Part shown: positions 10,690 through 19,243 of the stretch, one piece after another
Layout: the number at the start of each line of letters is the position of its first letter
Numbering within the stretch: the stretch's first letter is position 1
Translations under genes and position numbers: made by a program
From: Pseudomonas sp. Irchel 3E20
GTDB taxonomy: Bacteria > Pseudomonadota > Gammaproteobacteria > Pseudomonadales > Pseudomonadaceae
Direction of reading: 5' to 3'
Assembly (NCBI RefSeq): GCF_900187645.1
Contig: NZ_FYEE01000001.1
Span: forward strand, 434,001 to 498,000
DNA length: 64,000 bases
The notes under the pieces: model-generated
The model's input: the letters and a program-made list of their open reading frames with translations, nothing else
Told to the model about the DNA's origin: nothing
The model's database searches: none

Positions 10690-12042
10690 ATGAGCGCGCT
10701 CTATATGATTGTCGGCACCCTGGTTGCGCTGGGCGTGCTGGTCACTTTCCATGAATTCGGTCACTTCTGGGTCGCGCGTCGCTGTGGCGTGAAGGTTCTG
10801 CGTTTTTCCGTGGGTTTCGGCATGCCGCTGGTGCGCTGGCACGACCGCCATGGCACGGAATTCGTGATCGCCGCCATCCCGTTGGGTGGCTACGTCAAGA
10901 TGCTCGATGAGCGCGAAGGCGAGGTGCCGGCCGAACAGCTGGATCAATCCTTCAATCGCAAGACCGTCCGCCAGCGTATCGCCATCGTGGCCGCCGGGCC
11001 GATTGCCAACTTCATGCTGGCCCTGGTGTTCTTCTGGGTGTTGGCGATGCTCGGCAGCGAGCAGGTGCGGCCGGTCATTGGTGCCGTAGAGGCGGGCAGT
11101 ATCGCCGCCAAGGCTGGCCTGGGAGCTGGGCAGGAAATCGTCGCCATCGATGGCGAGCCGACTTCCGGTTGGGCTGCCGTTAATCTGCAACTGGTGCGGC
11201 GCCTGGGTGAAAGCGGCTCCCTGCAATTGCTGGTGCGCGAGCCGGGCGCCTCCGCTGATTCGCCCCGTGAGCTGGTGCTGGATAGCTGGCTCAAGGGGGC
11301 CGACGAGCCGGATCCGATCCGCTCACTGGGCATTCGTCCGTGGCGGCCGGCGTTGCCGCCGGTGCTGGCGGAACTGGACCCCAAAGGTCCGGCCCAGGCT
11401 GCTGGCCTGAAAACCGGTGATCGTCTGTTGGCGGTCGATGGCCAGGCGCTGAATGAATGGCAGCAGGTGGTGGACTGGGTACGCGTGCGCCCTGCAACCG
11501 CAATCATTCTGCAAGTCGAGCGTGACGGGGCACGGATCGATGTGCCGGTTACCTTGGCCAGTCGTGGTGATGGGAAAGCTGCCAGTGGCTACTTGGGGGC
11601 TGGCGTCAAAGGTATCGACTGGCCGCCGGAAATGATCCGCGAGGTCAGTTTCGGCCCGCTGGAGGCCATTGGCGAGGGCGCGCGACGCACCTGGACCATG
11701 AGTGTGCTGACCCTGGATTCACTCAAGAAAATGTTGTTCGGCGAGCTCTCGGTAAAAAACTTGAGTGGACCGATAACCATTGCTAAAGTGGCGGGCGCTT
11801 CTGCCCAGTCGGGCGTTGCTGATTTCCTGAATTTCCTGGCTTATCTGAGTATTAGCCTTGGAGTTCTCAATTTGTTGCCCATCCCTGTACTGGATGGGGG
11901 GCATTTGTTGTTTTATCTGATCGAGTGGGTGCGTGGTCGCCCCTTGTCGGATCGGGTGCAGGGTTGGGGGATACAGATCGGTATCAGTTTGGTGGTCGGG
12001 GTGATGTTGCTTGCCCTGGTCAACGATCTGGGTCGGCTGTAG
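10690..12042 (+). CDS. rseP: RIP metalloprotease RseP, site-2 protease
   Basis: Inner-membrane zinc protease that cuts anti-sigma factors within the membrane after DegS-type cleavage (MucP in Pseudomonas, acting on MucA to release AlgU). The 450 residues have HEFGH at 21-25 in the first transmembrane helix, two central PDZ domains (LGAGQEIVAIDGEP and LKTGDRLLAVDGQ), and the C-terminal PIPVLDGGHL motif that supplies the third zinc ligand. It lies just upstream of bamA, whose product's misfolding feeds the same response. Confidence 0.96.
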   Translation: MSALYMIVGTLVALGVLVTFHEFGHFWVARRCGVKVLRFSVGFGMPLVRWHDRHGTEFVIAAIPLGGYVKMLDEREGEVPAEQLDQSFNRKTVRQRIAIVAAGPIANFMLALVFFWVLAMLGSEQVRPVIGAVEAGSIAAKAGLGAGQEIVAIDGEPTSGWAAVNLQLVRRLGESGSLQLLVREPGASADSPRELVLDSWLKGADEPDPIRSLGIRPWRPALPPVLAELDPKGPAQAAGLKTGDRLLAVDGQALNEWQQVVDWVRVRPATAIILQVERDGARIDVPVTLASRGDGKAASGYLGAGVKGIDWPPEMIREVSFGPLEAIGEGARRTWTMSVLTLDSLKKMLFGELSVKNLSGPITIAKVAGASAQSGVADFLNFLAYLSISLGVLNLLPIPVLDGGHLLFYLIEWVRGRPLSDRVQGWGIQIGISLVVGVMLLALVNDLGRL

Positions 12043-12062
12043 CGCTTCGCCGAATTGCGAAT

Positions 12063-12088
12063 CTGCCGCATTTTGCGGCAGTTTGTTT
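12063..12088 (+). terminator. Hairpin with T-rich tail between rseP and bamA
   Basis: A perfect 8-bp stem (CTGCCGCA / TGCGGCAG) with a 3-nt loop is followed by TTTGTTT. It is likely an intrinsic terminator or attenuator that limits read-through from rseP into bamA. It would imply a separate bamA promoter, which I could not locate. Confidence 0.6.
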
Positions 12089-12116
12089 ATTGCCAGTTGG
12101 AATAAGAAAGGACTTC

Positions 12117-14465
12117 ATGAAACGTCTGCTGCTAACTGCGGTTCTCTCCGTATTGATGATCGCCGAAGTTCACGCCGAGTCCTTCACTATCTCCGATATT
12201 CGCGTCAATGGCCTCCAGCGGGTCTCCGCGGGTAGCGTCTTTGGTGCCTTGCCGTTGAACGTCGGTGAACAGGCTGACGATCGTCGCCTGGTGGAATCCA
12301 CTCGTGCGCTGTTCAAAACCGGTTTCTTTCAAGACATCCAACTGGGGCGTGACGGCAATGTCCTCGTCATCACGGTCGTCGAGCGTCCTTCTGTCGCCAG
12401 CATCGAGATCGATGGCAACAAGGCGATCTCCACCGAAGACCTGATGAAAGGCCTCAAGCAGTCGGGCCTGGCCGAAGGCGAGATTTTCCAGCGTGCCACC
12501 CTCGAAGGTGTGCGTAACGAGCTGCAGCGCCAATACGTCGCCCAGGGTCGTTACTCGGCTACGGTCGACACCGAAGTGGTGCCGCAGCCGCGTAACCGCG
12601 TCGGCCTCAAGGTCAACATCAACGAAGGTACGGTTGCGGCGATCCAGCACATCAACGTGGTGGGCAACACTGTTTTCCCGGCCGACGACTTGATCGACCT
12701 GTTCGAGCTGAAAACCACCAACTGGTTGTCCTTCTTCAAGAACGACGATAAGTACGCTCGTGAAAAGCTGTCCGGTGACTTGGAACGGCTGCGTTCCTAC
12801 TACTTGGACCGTGGCTATATCAACATGGATATCGCCTCCACCCAGGTGTCGATCACGCCGGACAAAAAACACGTCTACATCACCGTCAACGTCAACGAAG
12901 GCGAGAAGTACAGCGTTCGTGAGGTCAAGCTCAGCGGTGATCTGAAAGTCCCTGAAGAGCAGGTCAAGGCATTGCTGCTGGTGCAACAGGGCCAGGTGTT
13001 CTCGCGCAAGTTGATGACCACCACCTCCGAACTCATTACCCGCCGCCTCGGTAACGAAGGCTATACCTTCGCCAACGTCAACGGCGTGCCGCAGCCCCAC
13101 GACGAAGATCACACGGTTGATATCACTTTCGTGGTCGATCCGGGCAAGCGTGCCTACGTCAACCGCATCAACTTCCGTGGCAACACCAAGTCCGAAGACG
13201 AAGTGCTGCGTCGCGAAATGCGTCAGATGGAAGGTGGCTGGGCTTCGACCTACCTGATCGACCAGTCCAAGACCCGTCTGGAGCGTCTGGGCTTCTTCAA
13301 GGAAGTGAACGTCGAGACACCGGCCGTGCCGGGTGTGGATGACCAAGTCGACGTCAACTACAGCGTTGAAGAACAAGCCTCCGGCTCGATCACCGCCAGC
13401 GTGGGTTTTGCCCAGAGCGCCGGTCTGATCCTCGGCGGCTCGATCACCCAGAACAACTTCCTGGGTACGGGTAACAAGGTCAGCGTCGGCCTGACCCGCA
13501 GCGAATACCAGAGCCGCTATAACTTCGGCTATGTGGACCCCTACTGGACTGCCGACGGCGTCAGCCTGGGCTACAACGCCTTCTATCGCACCACTGACTA
13601 CGACGAACTCGATGTCGATCTGGCCAGTTACGCCGTGGACAGCCTGGGTGCGGGCGTCAGCGTCGGCTACCCGATCAGCGAGACTTCCCGCTTGACCTTC
13701 GGCCTCACAGCTCAGCAGGACAAGATCAACACGGGCACCTACACCGTCGACGAGATCAATGATTTCGTGGCCAAAGAAGGTGATAACTACCTGAACTTCA
13801 AAGCTTCGGCCGGTTGGTCCGAGTCAACCCTGAACAAAGGCGTGCTGGCCACCCGTGGTCATTCCCAGAGCGTAGTGTTGGAGGCCACCACCCCGGGCAG
13901 CGACCTGGCGTTCTTCAAGCTTGATTATCGCGGCCAGTTGTTCCAGCCGTTGAGCGATAACTACACCATGCGCCTGCACACCGAACTGGGTTACGGTGAC
14001 GGCTATGGCGACACCGACGGCTTGCCGTTCTATGAGAACTACTATGCCGGTGGCTTCAACTCGGTACGTGGCTTCAAGGACAGCACCCTTGGTCCGCGCA
14101 GCACTCCGAACAAGAAGGACCCGGACCAGGACCCACTGCCGTTCGGTGGCAACGTCCTGATTCAAGGTGGCGTGGAAGTTCTGTTCCCGCTGCCATTCAT
14201 CAAGGATCAGCGTTCGTTGCGGACCTCGGTCTTCTGGGATGTGGGTAATGTCTTCGACACCAACTGCAATACCGGCAAGACGACTAAAGGCAAAAAAGTT
14301 GAATGCAACGACATCGGTCTTGATGGTCTGGCCAGTTCCGTCGGTATTGGCGTGACCTGGATTACCGCACTCGGCCCGTTGAGCTTTGCGCTGGCGATGC
14401 CGATCAAGGAACCGGATGAGGCTGAGACCCAGGTGTTCCAATTCTCCCTTGGCCAGACTTTCTAA
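12117..14465 (+). CDS. bamA: Outer membrane protein assembly factor BamA
   Basis: Core Omp85 subunit of the BAM complex that folds beta-barrel proteins into the outer membrane. The 782 residues begin with a signal peptide (MKRLLLTAVLSVLMIAEVHA, cleavage before ES). Five POTRA domains cover about residues 21-420, and a 16-strand barrel ends in phenylalanine (LGQTF). The VRGF barrel-lock motif is at SVRGFKDSTLGP. AAAGGACTTC precedes the ATG at 12117; the upstream in-frame extension overlaps rseP and is rejected. Confidence 0.97.
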   Translation: MKRLLLTAVLSVLMIAEVHAESFTISDIRVNGLQRVSAGSVFGALPLNVGEQADDRRLVESTRALFKTGFFQDIQLGRDGNVLVITVVERPSVASIEIDGNKAISTEDLMKGLKQSGLAEGEIFQRATLEGVRNELQRQYVAQGRYSATVDTEVVPQPRNRVGLKVNINEGTVAAIQHINVVGNTVFPADDLIDLFELKTTNWLSFFKNDDKYAREKLSGDLERLRSYYLDRGYINMDIASTQVSITPDKKHVYITVNVNEGEKYSVREVKLSGDLKVPEEQVKALLLVQQGQVFSRKLMTTTSELITRRLGNEGYTFANVNGVPQPHDEDHTVDITFVVDPGKRAYVNRINFRGNTKSEDEVLRREMRQMEGGWASTYLIDQSKTRLERLGFFKEVNVETPAVPGVDDQVDVNYSVEEQASGSITASVGFAQSAGLILGGSITQNNFLGTGNKVSVGLTRSEYQSRYNFGYVDPYWTADGVSLGYNAFYRTTDYDELDVDLASYAVDSLGAGVSVGYPISETSRLTFGLTAQQDKINTGTYTVDEINDFVAKEGDNYLNFKASAGWSESTLNKGVLATRGHSQSVVLEATTPGSDLAFFKLDYRGQLFQPLSDNYTMRLHTELGYGDGYGDTDGLPFYENYYAGGFNSVRGFKDSTLGPRSTPNKKDPDQDPLPFGGNVLIQGGVEVLFPLPFIKDQRSLRTSVFWDVGNVFDTNCNTGKTTKGKKVECNDIGLDGLASSVGIGVTWITALGPLSFALAMPIKEPDEAETQVFQFSLGQTF

Positions 14466-14510
14466 GAGTCTGACCCTAGATAACGACAATGGATTTTGTA
14501 GGAGTGCATC

Positions 14511-15014
14511 GTGCGTAAGTTGACTCAATTGGTTCTCCTGGCGACTGTCCTGGTAGCGACCCCGGCATTTGCCGAAATGAAAATCGCGGTACTGAACTAC
14601 CAAATGGCCTTGCTGGAGTCCGATGCGGCGAAGAAGTACGCCGTGGATGCCGAGAAAAAGTTCGGCCCGCAGTTGACCAAGCTCAAGACTCTGGAAAGCA
14701 GCGCCAAGGGCATCCAGGATCGCCTGGTCAGCGGTGGCGACAAAATGGCCCAGGGCGAGCGTGAACGTCTCGAGCTGGAATTCAAGCAAAAGGCCCGCGA
14801 CTTCCAGTTCCAATCCAAGGAGCTGAACGAAGCCAAAGCCGTTGCCGACCGTGAAATGCTCAAGCAACTCAAGCCAAAGCTCGACAGCGCCGTGGAAGAA
14901 GTCATCAAGAAAGGTGCCTTTGACCTGGTCTTCGAGCGGGGTGCAGTGATTGATGTCAAACCTCAGTACGACATCACTCGCCAAGTTATCGAGCGTATGA
15001 ATCAGCTGAAGTAA
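14511..15014 (+). CDS. skp: Periplasmic chaperone Skp/OmpH
   Basis: Trimeric jellyfish-like holdase that carries unfolded outer-membrane proteins across the periplasm to BAM. The 167 residues start at GTG, preceded by GTAGGAG. The signal peptide ends ATPAFA before EMKIAVLNYQ. The middle is a charged alpha-helical tentacle region (about 45-125). It sits 45 nt after bamA and 3 nt before lpxD, the conserved bamA-skp-lpxD order. Confidence 0.95.
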   Translation: MRKLTQLVLLATVLVATPAFAEMKIAVLNYQMALLESDAAKKYAVDAEKKFGPQLTKLKTLESSAKGIQDRLVSGGDKMAQGERERLELEFKQKARDFQFQSKELNEAKAVADREMLKQLKPKLDSAVEEVIKKGAFDLVFERGAVIDVKPQYDITRQVIERMNQLK

Positions 15015-15017
15015 TCC

Positions 15018-16073
15018 ATGATCGCGACTAAAAAACTCGGCCAGTTGGCCGAGTTCCTTGGCGCCACCCTGCGTGGCGACCCGGAGAAAGAAATCACTGG
15101 GCTGGCCACTTTGCAAGAGGCCGGCCCAGCTCAGTTGAGCTTCCTGGCAAACCCCCAGTATCGCAAGTACCTGGGTGATAGCCACGCGGCTGCGGTGCTG
15201 TTGAAGGCCGCGGATGCCGAAGGCTATGCCGGCGACGCGCTGGTGGTGCCCGACCCTTACGCGGCGTACGCACGGGTCTCCCATCTGTTCGACCCCAAAC
15301 CCGTGGCACAGGCCGGTATCCACCCGACAGCGGTGGTGGCCGAGGACGCTGTGGTCGATCCGCTGGCGAGCATCGGCCCGTTTGCCGTGATCGAGAGCGG
15401 TGCGCACATTGCGGCCGGTGTCACCGTGGGCGCCCATTGCTTTATCGGCGCTCGCTCGCAGATCGGCGAGGGCGGTTGGCTGGCCCCGCGGGTCACGCTC
15501 TACCACGACGTGCGCATCGGCAAACGTGTGGTGATCCAGTCCGGGGCCGTGCTGGGTGGCGAGGGCTTCGGCTTTGCCAATGAGAAGGGTGTCTGGCAGA
15601 AGATCGCGCAAGTGGGCGGTGTATTGATCGGCGATGACGTCGAGATCGGCGTCAATACCGCCATTGACCGCGGTGCATTGGCCGATACAGTTCTTGGCAA
15701 CGGCGTGAAACTGGACAACCAGATCCAGATTGCCCACAACGTGCAGGTCGGTGACCACACGGCCATGGCTGCGTGCGTGGGGATCTCGGGCAGCACCAAG
15801 ATCGGCAAGCATTGCATGCTCGCCGGTGGCGTTGGCCTGGTGGGGCATATCGATATCTGCGACAACGTGTTCCTGACCGGCATGACCATGGTCACCCACT
15901 CCATTACCGAGCCGGGTGCCTACTCCTCCGGCACGGCAATGCAGCCCGCGGCCGAATGGCGCAAAAGCGCGGCCCGCATTCGGCAACTCGATGACATTGC
16001 GCGGCGTTTGCGCCAACTGGAAAAGCGTGTAGGGGACGTGACCCCCGGCGGTATTGCTTCATCTGATGGCTGA
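15018..16073 (+). CDS. lpxD: UDP-3-O-(3-hydroxyacyl)glucosamine N-acyltransferase
   Basis: Third step of lipid A synthesis: adds the N-linked 3-hydroxyacyl chain to UDP-3-O-acyl-GlcN. The 351 residues have an N-terminal uridine-binding domain and then a left-handed beta-helix of hexapeptide repeats. The catalytic-region motif [14 protein letters not shown] and [11 protein letters not shown] are visible. The C-terminal helix contains [18 protein letters not shown]. Confidence 0.97.
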   Translation: MIATKKLGQLAEFLGATLRGDPEKEITGLATLQEAGPAQLSFLANPQYRKYLGDSHAAAVLLKAADAEGYAGDALVVPDPYAAYARVSHLFDPKPVAQAGIHPTAVVAEDAVVDPLASIGPFAVIESGAHIAAGVTVGAHCFIGARSQIGEGGWLAPRVTLYHDVRIGKRVVIQSGAVLGGEGFGFANEKGVWQKIAQVGGVLIGDDVEIGVNTAIDRGALADTVLGNGVKLDNQIQIAHNVQVGDHTAMAACVGISGSTKIGKHCMLAGGVGLVGHIDICDNVFLTGMTMVTHSITEPGAYSSGTAMQPAAEWRKSAARIRQLDDIARRLRQLEKRVGDVTPGGIASSDG

Positions 16074-16184
16074 TACCCTTTCCATATCAAGTGTGCACGG
16101 CCGCTAGACTGCCTCCTTGATTTGCTACTTGAGGAGTGCGCGTTGTCGCGTGCTCCCAATCTTTACTACAGGCTTCCCCCCGAA

Positions 16185-16625
16185 ATGATGGACATCAACG
16201 AGATTCGCGAATACCTGCCTCACCGTTACCCGTTCCTGCTGGTGGATCGGGTGGTGGACTTGGATGTTGAGGGCAAGCGCATTCGTGCCTACAAGAATGT
16301 CAGCATCAACGAACCCTTCTTCAATGGCCACTTTCCAGCCCACCCCATCATGCCGGGTGTGCTGATTATCGAGGCCATGGCGCAGGCCGCGGGTATCCTG
16401 GGCTTCAAGATCATGGGCGTGAAGCCGGCGGATGGCACCCTGTACTACTTCGTCGGCTCCGACAAACTGCGTTTCCGCCAGCCTGTGTTGCCGGGTGACC
16501 AGTTGATCCTCGAAGCCAAGTTCATCAGTTGCAAGCGTCAGATCTGGAAGTTCGAGTGCCAGGCCACGGTGGACGGCAAGCCGGTCTGCTCCGCTGAAAT
16601 CATCTGTGCGGAACGCAAGCTATGA
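16185..16625 (+). CDS. fabZ: 3-hydroxyacyl-[acyl-carrier-protein] dehydratase FabZ
   Basis: Dehydrates beta-hydroxyacyl-ACP in type II fatty-acid elongation and competes with LpxA/LpxD for 3-hydroxyacyl-ACP. The hot-dog fold has catalytic H49 (FNGHFPAHP) and E63 ([10 protein letters not shown]), the usual residue numbers for the 146-residue form starting [14 protein letters not shown]. An alternative TTG start at 16143 with a much better ribosome-binding site (GAGGAG, 6-nt spacer) would add 14 residues. The stop overlaps lpxA by four bases. Confidence 0.95.
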   Translation: MMDINEIREYLPHRYPFLLVDRVVDLDVEGKRIRAYKNVSINEPFFNGHFPAHPIMPGVLIIEAMAQAAGILGFKIMGVKPADGTLYYFVGSDKLRFRQPVLPGDQLILEAKFISCKRQIWKFECQATVDGKPVCSAEIICAERKL

Positions 16626-17398
16626 GTTTGATTGACCCTCGCGCAATCATCGATCCGTCGGCCGTACTGGCCGACGATGTCGAGGTCGGCCCCTGGTCGA
16701 TCATCGGTGCCGGTGTGGAAATCGGCGAGGGGACGGTGATCGGGCCGCACGTGATTCTCAAGGGCCCGACCCGGATCGGCCGGCACAATCGTATCTACCA
16801 GTTCTCCTCGGTAGGCGAAGACACCCCCGATCTCAAATACAAAGGCGAGGAAACCCGCCTGGTCATCGGTGACCACAATGTCATCCGCGAAGGCGTGACC
16901 ATTCACCGCGGCACCGTGCAGGACCGCAGCGAAACCACCCTGGGCGACCACAACCTGATAATGGCCTATGCCCATATCGGTCACGACAGCGTGATCGGTA
17001 ACCATTGCATCCTGGTCAACAACACCGCACTGGCCGGCCATGTTCACGTCGAAGACTGGGCGATCCTCTCCGGTTTCACCCTGGTGCACCAGTATTGCCA
17101 CATCGGCGCCCACAGCTTTTCCGGGATGGGCACGGCCATTGGCAAGGACGTACCGGCCTATGTGACCGTATTTGGCAACCCCGCCGAAGCACGCAGCATG
17201 AATTTTGAAGGCATGCGCCGTCGCGGCTTCAGCGACGAGGTGATCCACGCCCTGCGTCGCGCCTATAAAACCGTTTATCGCCAAGGCCTGACGGTTGACC
17301 AGGCATTGGCGCAATTGGCCGAACCCTCGGCGCAGTTCCCCGAAGTCGCGGTATTCCGTGACTCGATCCAGTCCTCGTCCCGCGGCATTACCCGATAA
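16622..17398 (+). CDS. lpxA: UDP-N-acetylglucosamine acyltransferase LpxA
   Basis: First lipid A step: transfers 3-hydroxyacyl from ACP to UDP-GlcNAc. The 258-residue left-handed beta-helix trimer has catalytic H121 in [13 protein letters not shown] and the [13 protein letters not shown] helix turn. Pseudomonas LpxA uses 10-carbon chains; the chain-length ruler residue was not assessed. The start overlaps fabZ (ATGA), and lpxB follows after 2 nt. Confidence 0.97.
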   Translation: MSLIDPRAIIDPSAVLADDVEVGPWSIIGAGVEIGEGTVIGPHVILKGPTRIGRHNRIYQFSSVGEDTPDLKYKGEETRLVIGDHNVIREGVTIHRGTVQDRSETTLGDHNLIMAYAHIGHDSVIGNHCILVNNTALAGHVHVEDWAILSGFTLVHQYCHIGAHSFSGMGTAIGKDVPAYVTVFGNPAEARSMNFEGMRRRGFSDEVIHALRRAYKTVYRQGLTVDQALAQLAEPSAQFPEVAVFRDSIQSSSRGITR

Positions 17399-17400
17399 CC

Positions 17401-18531
17401 ATGACGACTTTGCGTATTGCGTTGGTGGCGGGTGAGGCATCCGGGGACATCCTGGGCGCAGGTTTGATGCGTTCGCTCAAGGCCCGCCACCCCGATGTGG
17501 AATTCATCGGCGTCGGCGGCCCGCTGATGGAAGCTGAGGGCCTGGTGTCCTATTTTCCGATGGAGCGCTTGGCGGTCATGGGCTTGGTGGAAGTGCTCGG
17601 GCGCTTGCGCGAGCTGCTGGCACGGCGCAAGAAGCTCATCGCGACCCTGATCGCCGAGAAGCCGGATGCGTTCATCGGCATCGACGCCCCGGACTTCACT
17701 CTCAATATCGAACTCAAGCTGCGCCAGGCCGGGATCAAGACCGTGCACTACGTCAGCCCGTCGGTCTGGGCGTGGCGGCAGAAGCGCGTGCTGAAGATCC
17801 GCGAAGGCTGCGACCTGATGCTCACGCTGTTCCCGTTCGAGGCCCGGTTCTACGAAGACAAGGGTGTGCCGGTGCGGTTTGTCGGGCACTCCCTGGCCGA
17901 TGCCATTCCACTGGAGGCCGACCGCATTGCGGCCCGCGAAGAACTGGGGCTACCTGATGGCCCTCTAGTGGCGTTGATGCCAGGCAGTCGTGGCAGTGAA
18001 GTCGGGCGCCTGGGGGCGTTGTTTCTCGATGCTGCCCAACGCTTGCGTGCGTTGCGTCCTGGCGTGCGGTTTGTCATGCCCTGCGCCAGCCCGGAGCGCC
18101 GTGCGCAACTGGAAGAGCTGCTCGCCGGCCGCGACCTGCCACTGACCCTGCTCAACGGCCGTTCCCACCAGGCCTTGGCTGCGTGCGATGCGGTGTTGAT
18201 CGCCTCTGGCACTGCGACCCTTGAAGCCTTGTTATACAAGCGGCCGATGGTAGTGGCCTATCGCTTAGCGCCGTTGACGTTCTGGATTCTCAAGCGCATG
18301 GTCAAAAGCCCCTACATTTCGTTGCCCAACCTGCTGGCCCAGCGTTTGCTGGTGCCCGAGTTGCTGCAGGACGAGGCCACTGCCGACGCCTTGGCCCTGA
18401 CCCTGGCGCCCCTGATCGACGGGGGTGAGGAACAAACCCGCGGTTTCGACGAAATTCACCGCACCTTGCGCCGCGACGCCTCTAATCAAGCGGCGGACGC
18501 GGTGCTGAACCTGATCGGCAAATCCGTATGA
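17401..18531 (+). CDS. lpxB: Lipid-A-disaccharide synthase
   Basis: GT19 glycosyltransferase joining UDP-2,3-diacyl-GlcN with lipid X; peripheral at the inner membrane. The 376 residues show the N-terminal [35 protein letters not shown] and the C-terminal [20 protein letters not shown]. Its last four bases overlap rnhB (ATGA). Confidence 0.97.
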   Translation: MTTLRIALVAGEASGDILGAGLMRSLKARHPDVEFIGVGGPLMEAEGLVSYFPMERLAVMGLVEVLGRLRELLARRKKLIATLIAEKPDAFIGIDAPDFTLNIELKLRQAGIKTVHYVSPSVWAWRQKRVLKIREGCDLMLTLFPFEARFYEDKGVPVRFVGHSLADAIPLEADRIAAREELGLPDGPLVALMPGSRGSEVGRLGALFLDAAQRLRALRPGVRFVMPCASPERRAQLEELLAGRDLPLTLLNGRSHQALAACDAVLIASGTATLEALLYKRPMVVAYRLAPLTFWILKRMVKSPYISLPNLLAQRLLVPELLQDEATADALALTLAPLIDGGEEQTRGFDEIHRTLRRDASNQAADAVLNLIGKSV

Positions 18532-19166
18532 GCAGCCTCAAGCAAATGGGCCTGGATTTCACTCTGGTTGCCGATGCTCAGGACTTGGTGGCCGGTGTCG
18601 ATGAAGTGGGCCGCGGCCCGTTGTGCGGCGCGGTGGTCACGGCGGCAGTGATCCTCGATCCCAATCGCCCGATCATCGGCCTCAATGATTCGAAGAAACT
18701 CACCGAGGCCCGGCGCGAAAAGCTCTACGACGAAATTTGCGAAAAAGCCCTGAGCTGGTGCATCGCCCGGGCGGAAGTCGAGGAAATCGACGAGCTCAAC
18801 ATCCTGCACGCCACCATGTTGGCCATGCAGCGCGCGGTGCAGGGCCTGAGCATTCAGCCGAAGTTGGCGATGATCGACGGTAATCGCTGCCCGAAGTTGG
18901 CGATGTCGGCCGAAGCGGTGGTCAAAGGTGATAGCAAGGTGCCAGCGATCGCCGCCGCCTCGATCCTGGCCAAAGTCAGCCGTGACCGGGAAATGGCCGC
19001 CATGGAACTGATCTACCCCGGCTACGGCATCGGCGGGCATAAGGGTTATCCCACCCCAGTGCACCTCGAAGCCCTGGCGCGCTTGGGCCCCACCCCGATT
19101 CACCGGCGCTCTTTCGCACCGGTGCGCCTGGCCTACGAGGCGCTGGACGCCAAGACCAGGGTTTAG
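18528..19166 (+). CDS. rnhB: Ribonuclease HII
   Basis: Cleaves RNA in RNA-DNA hybrids and excises single misincorporated ribonucleotides. The 212 residues have the active-site motif [10 protein letters not shown] with D25 and E26, and [21 protein letters not shown] and [14 protein letters not shown] complete the type 2 signature. Genes lpxB-rnhB-dnaE form the conserved order. Confidence 0.96.
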   Translation: MSSLKQMGLDFTLVADAQDLVAGVDEVGRGPLCGAVVTAAVILDPNRPIIGLNDSKKLTEARREKLYDEICEKALSWCIARAEVEEIDELNILHATMLAMQRAVQGLSIQPKLAMIDGNRCPKLAMSAEAVVKGDSKVPAIAAASILAKVSRDREMAAMELIYPGYGIGGHKGYPTPVHLEALARLGPTPIHRRSFAPVRLAYEALDAKTRV

Positions 19167-19190
19167 CCAACAGGCTGATGTTTTACTCAG

Positions 19191-19210
19191 GGCCCGGTAC
19201 AATCCGGGCC
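19191..19210 (+). promoter_or_regulatory. Inverted repeat enclosing a -10-like hexamer upstream of dnaE
   Basis: GGCCCGG and CCGGGCC form a perfect 7-bp inverted repeat whose 6-nt loop is TACAAT, a good -10 hexamer. TTGTTG follows. It may be a promoter, a weak terminator for rnhB, or both. No clear -35 is seen. Confidence 0.4.
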
Positions 19211-19243
19211 TTGTTGTCTTTACGCTTTCTGGACAGGATCACT

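Noticed and set aside
13824..16016. A 730-codon open frame on the minus strand across bamA, skp and lpxD
   Set aside because: It is antisense to three well-identified genes; long antisense frames are expected in high-GC Pseudomonas codon usage.
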